Shown here piece after piece: positions 6,910 through 7,855 of a stretch of 7,855 bases of DNA. The stretch lies in the NCBI GenBank assembly GCA_002314775.1, contig DCHE01000051.1:1-7855 (forward strand), in the 5' to 3' direction. This DNA comes from Lachnospiraceae bacterium UBA1760. Its GTDB lineage: Bacteria; Bacillota; Clostridia; Lachnospirales; Lachnospiraceae. Within the stretch, counting starts at the first letter, position 1, and each line of letters opens with the position of its first letter. The notes beneath the pieces were generated by a model, which did not search any database, was not told the origin of the DNA, and worked only from the letters and a program-made list of their open reading frames with translations. Made by a program: the position numbers and the translations under genes.

Positions 6910-7850
6910 TGTTTCTTTTCCTCCTTAGACTTTGATGATTCTGTTTTTCTATTTGCTTCCTCTAATGCTCCTATTAGAGAATTAGCTTTCTCCTTTTCAT
7001 TTAAGCGCTCTTCTAAGCCCTTTATTATTTCTGTTGCACATAGCTTTATGTTTTTTAGGCTTTCCTTAAAGCCCTTCAAGTCGCCATCATACCCCGCAAT
7101 ATATCCAAAGCTGTAATGAGAGGTATCAATGTTAAGCCTGGCTGAAACTATGTATGCAACACTTTCTGCAGTCACTTCCTTTGATAACCTGCTCTCTTCC
7201 TTGCTTTCATCTATGCCTTCTAACCTCTTTTTGCTTTTGTCATGAACTAGGCTGTGGGCTATCTCGTGGATCATGGTCTTTATAGTCTGGCTTTCACTCA
7301 TTCCGTCCTTTATGGCTATCATCTGCTTGGTTGGCGAAAAGTATCCCTTTGCTCCACCTCTTATTTCCTTAAACTCTATTGGTACAGGTGATATATCTGT
7401 AAGAGCTTTCTTAACCTCCTCATAGTTATCAACGGAAAGCTTAAGCTCAGTAACTGTTTTAGGTAGTTCCTTTCCCTTAGTCTGAGAAAGGTCAAATACT
7501 GAAACTGCTTTAAAGGCATTAATTACTATCTCTTTTTCCTCAGTTTCACCAGTCTTCTCATTAATGCTCTTAGCCTTTCTCTTTATTGGCGCAGGTGCAA
7601 ATATCCTTATGCCTTTTTCACCCTTCTTTACAGTCCTCCCCATGCTCTTCCATTTAGTGTATGAGGCTATCATTCCTTCAAAGCCTTCTATCTCCCTTCC
7701 CTGCATGGATATGAGAATCGTATTTGCAAAGGAATAGTTATAAAAAGAGCTGACACATTTTAGCCAGGCTTTGTAGGAATCACTGTTTAGCATTCCTTTA
7801 AGACCTTCCTCTAGCTTCTGTGTCAGCTCATCAATCTTTTCATTATTCAT
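6891..7850 (-). CDS. ArdC-like antirestriction protein with zincin metallopeptidase motif
   Basis: This 319-residue cytoplasmic protein has two parts. Residues 1-125 resemble the ArdC N-terminal ssDNA-binding domain: FYNYSFANTILISMQ (36-50), YTKWKSMGRTVKKGEKGIRI (64-83), APAPIK and AVSVFDLSQTKGKELP (115-130). Residues about 140-250 form a zincin-like peptidase domain with HEIAH at 195-199 and a downstream Glu in TAESVAYIV (E229), which together give the expected HExxH...E zinc site. The tail (275-319) is Lys/Glu-rich. ArdC-type proteins of other elements bind single-stranded DNA and protect it from restriction endonucleases, so the inferred job is to guard the incoming strand. The ATG at 7850-7848 begins the typical family N-terminus, but its ribosome binding site lies beyond the window. 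The gene ends with TAA inside the Maff2 gene. Confidence 0.85.
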   Translation of the reverse strand: MNNEKIDELTQKLEEGLKGMLNSDSYKAWLKCVSSFYNYSFANTILISMQGREIEGFEGMIASYTKWKSMGRTVKKGEKGIRIFAPAPIKRKAKSINEKTGETEEKEIVINAFKAVSVFDLSQTKGKELPKTVTELKLSVDNYEEVKKALTDISPVPIEFKEIRGGAKGYFSPTKQMIAIKDGMSESQTIKTMIHEIAHSLVHDKSKKRLEGIDESKEESRLSKEVTAESVAYIVSARLNIDTSHYSFGYIAGYDGDLKGFKESLKNIKLCATEIIKGLEERLNEKEKANSLIGALEEANRKTESSKSKEEKKQCLIRS

Positions 7851-7855
7851 TTGTT

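Noticed and set aside
1..7855. General reassignment of TAG to a sense codon
   Set aside because: TAG ends four other frames here exactly where the next ribosome binding site and start lie, and family-typical protein lengths fit TAG as a stop.
1..7855. tRNA genes, CRISPR arrays, insertion sequences, attachment sites, oriT, promoters and terminators
   Set aside because: The window is almost entirely coding with gaps of at most about 11 bases. I saw no repeat array, transposase, cloverleaf or terminator hairpin that I could support by eye.

Overview
The window is a contiguous piece of the conjugation (type IV secretion, T4SS) module of an integrative and conjugative element. Gene content and order point to the Tn1549/CTn-like group found in Clostridia such as Lachnospiraceae and Clostridioides. 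The support is AT-rich sequence, AGGAGG-type ribosome binding sites, a PrgI/VirB4/TrbL/Maff2 set, and DUF4315 and DUF4366 accessory proteins. The host genus cannot be named from this sequence alone.

Every credible gene lies on the minus strand, so the operon reads from right to left. In transcription order it holds: (1) an ArdC-like protein with a zincin metallopeptidase motif (7850-6891); (2) a 70-residue two-helix Maff2-type membrane protein (6909-6697); (3) a TrbL/VirB6-like polytopic membrane protein (6687-5698); (4) a PrgI (VirB3-like) domain fused to a VirB4-type ATPase, cut in two by an in-frame TAG (5686-4064 and 4063-2777); (5) a membrane-anchored M23 peptidase (2784-1243); (6) a DUF4315-type coiled-coil protein (1232-966); (7) a DUF4366-type signal-peptide and membrane protein (985-35); and (8) the first few codons of a further gene that leaves the window (23-1). 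Neighbours overlap by 8 to 20 bases or are 9 to 11 bases apart, and each has its own Shine-Dalgarno sequence, so this is almost certainly one transcript. No promoter or terminator is visible, and no intergenic gap exceeds about 15 bases.

Together the genes form the core of a Gram-positive mating channel: a candidate small pilin-like subunit (Maff2), the channel platform (TrbL/VirB6), the VirB3/VirB4 energy unit, a wall hydrolase (M23) to open the peptidoglycan, and surface or accessory proteins (DUF4315, DUF4366). The ArdC-like protein would protect incoming single-stranded DNA. The coupling protein, relaxase, integrase and cargo are not in the window.

The most notable observation is the TAG codon at 4066-4064 in an otherwise intact virB4-like frame. 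It falls close to the junction between the N-terminal region and the ATPase domain. It may be a recent nonsense mutation that disables transfer, a sequencing error, or a functional split with reinitiation at a GTG 12 bases later. The PrgI-VirB4 fusion and the opposite charges of the predicted cytoplasmic tails of the M23 and DUF4366 proteins are secondary points of interest.
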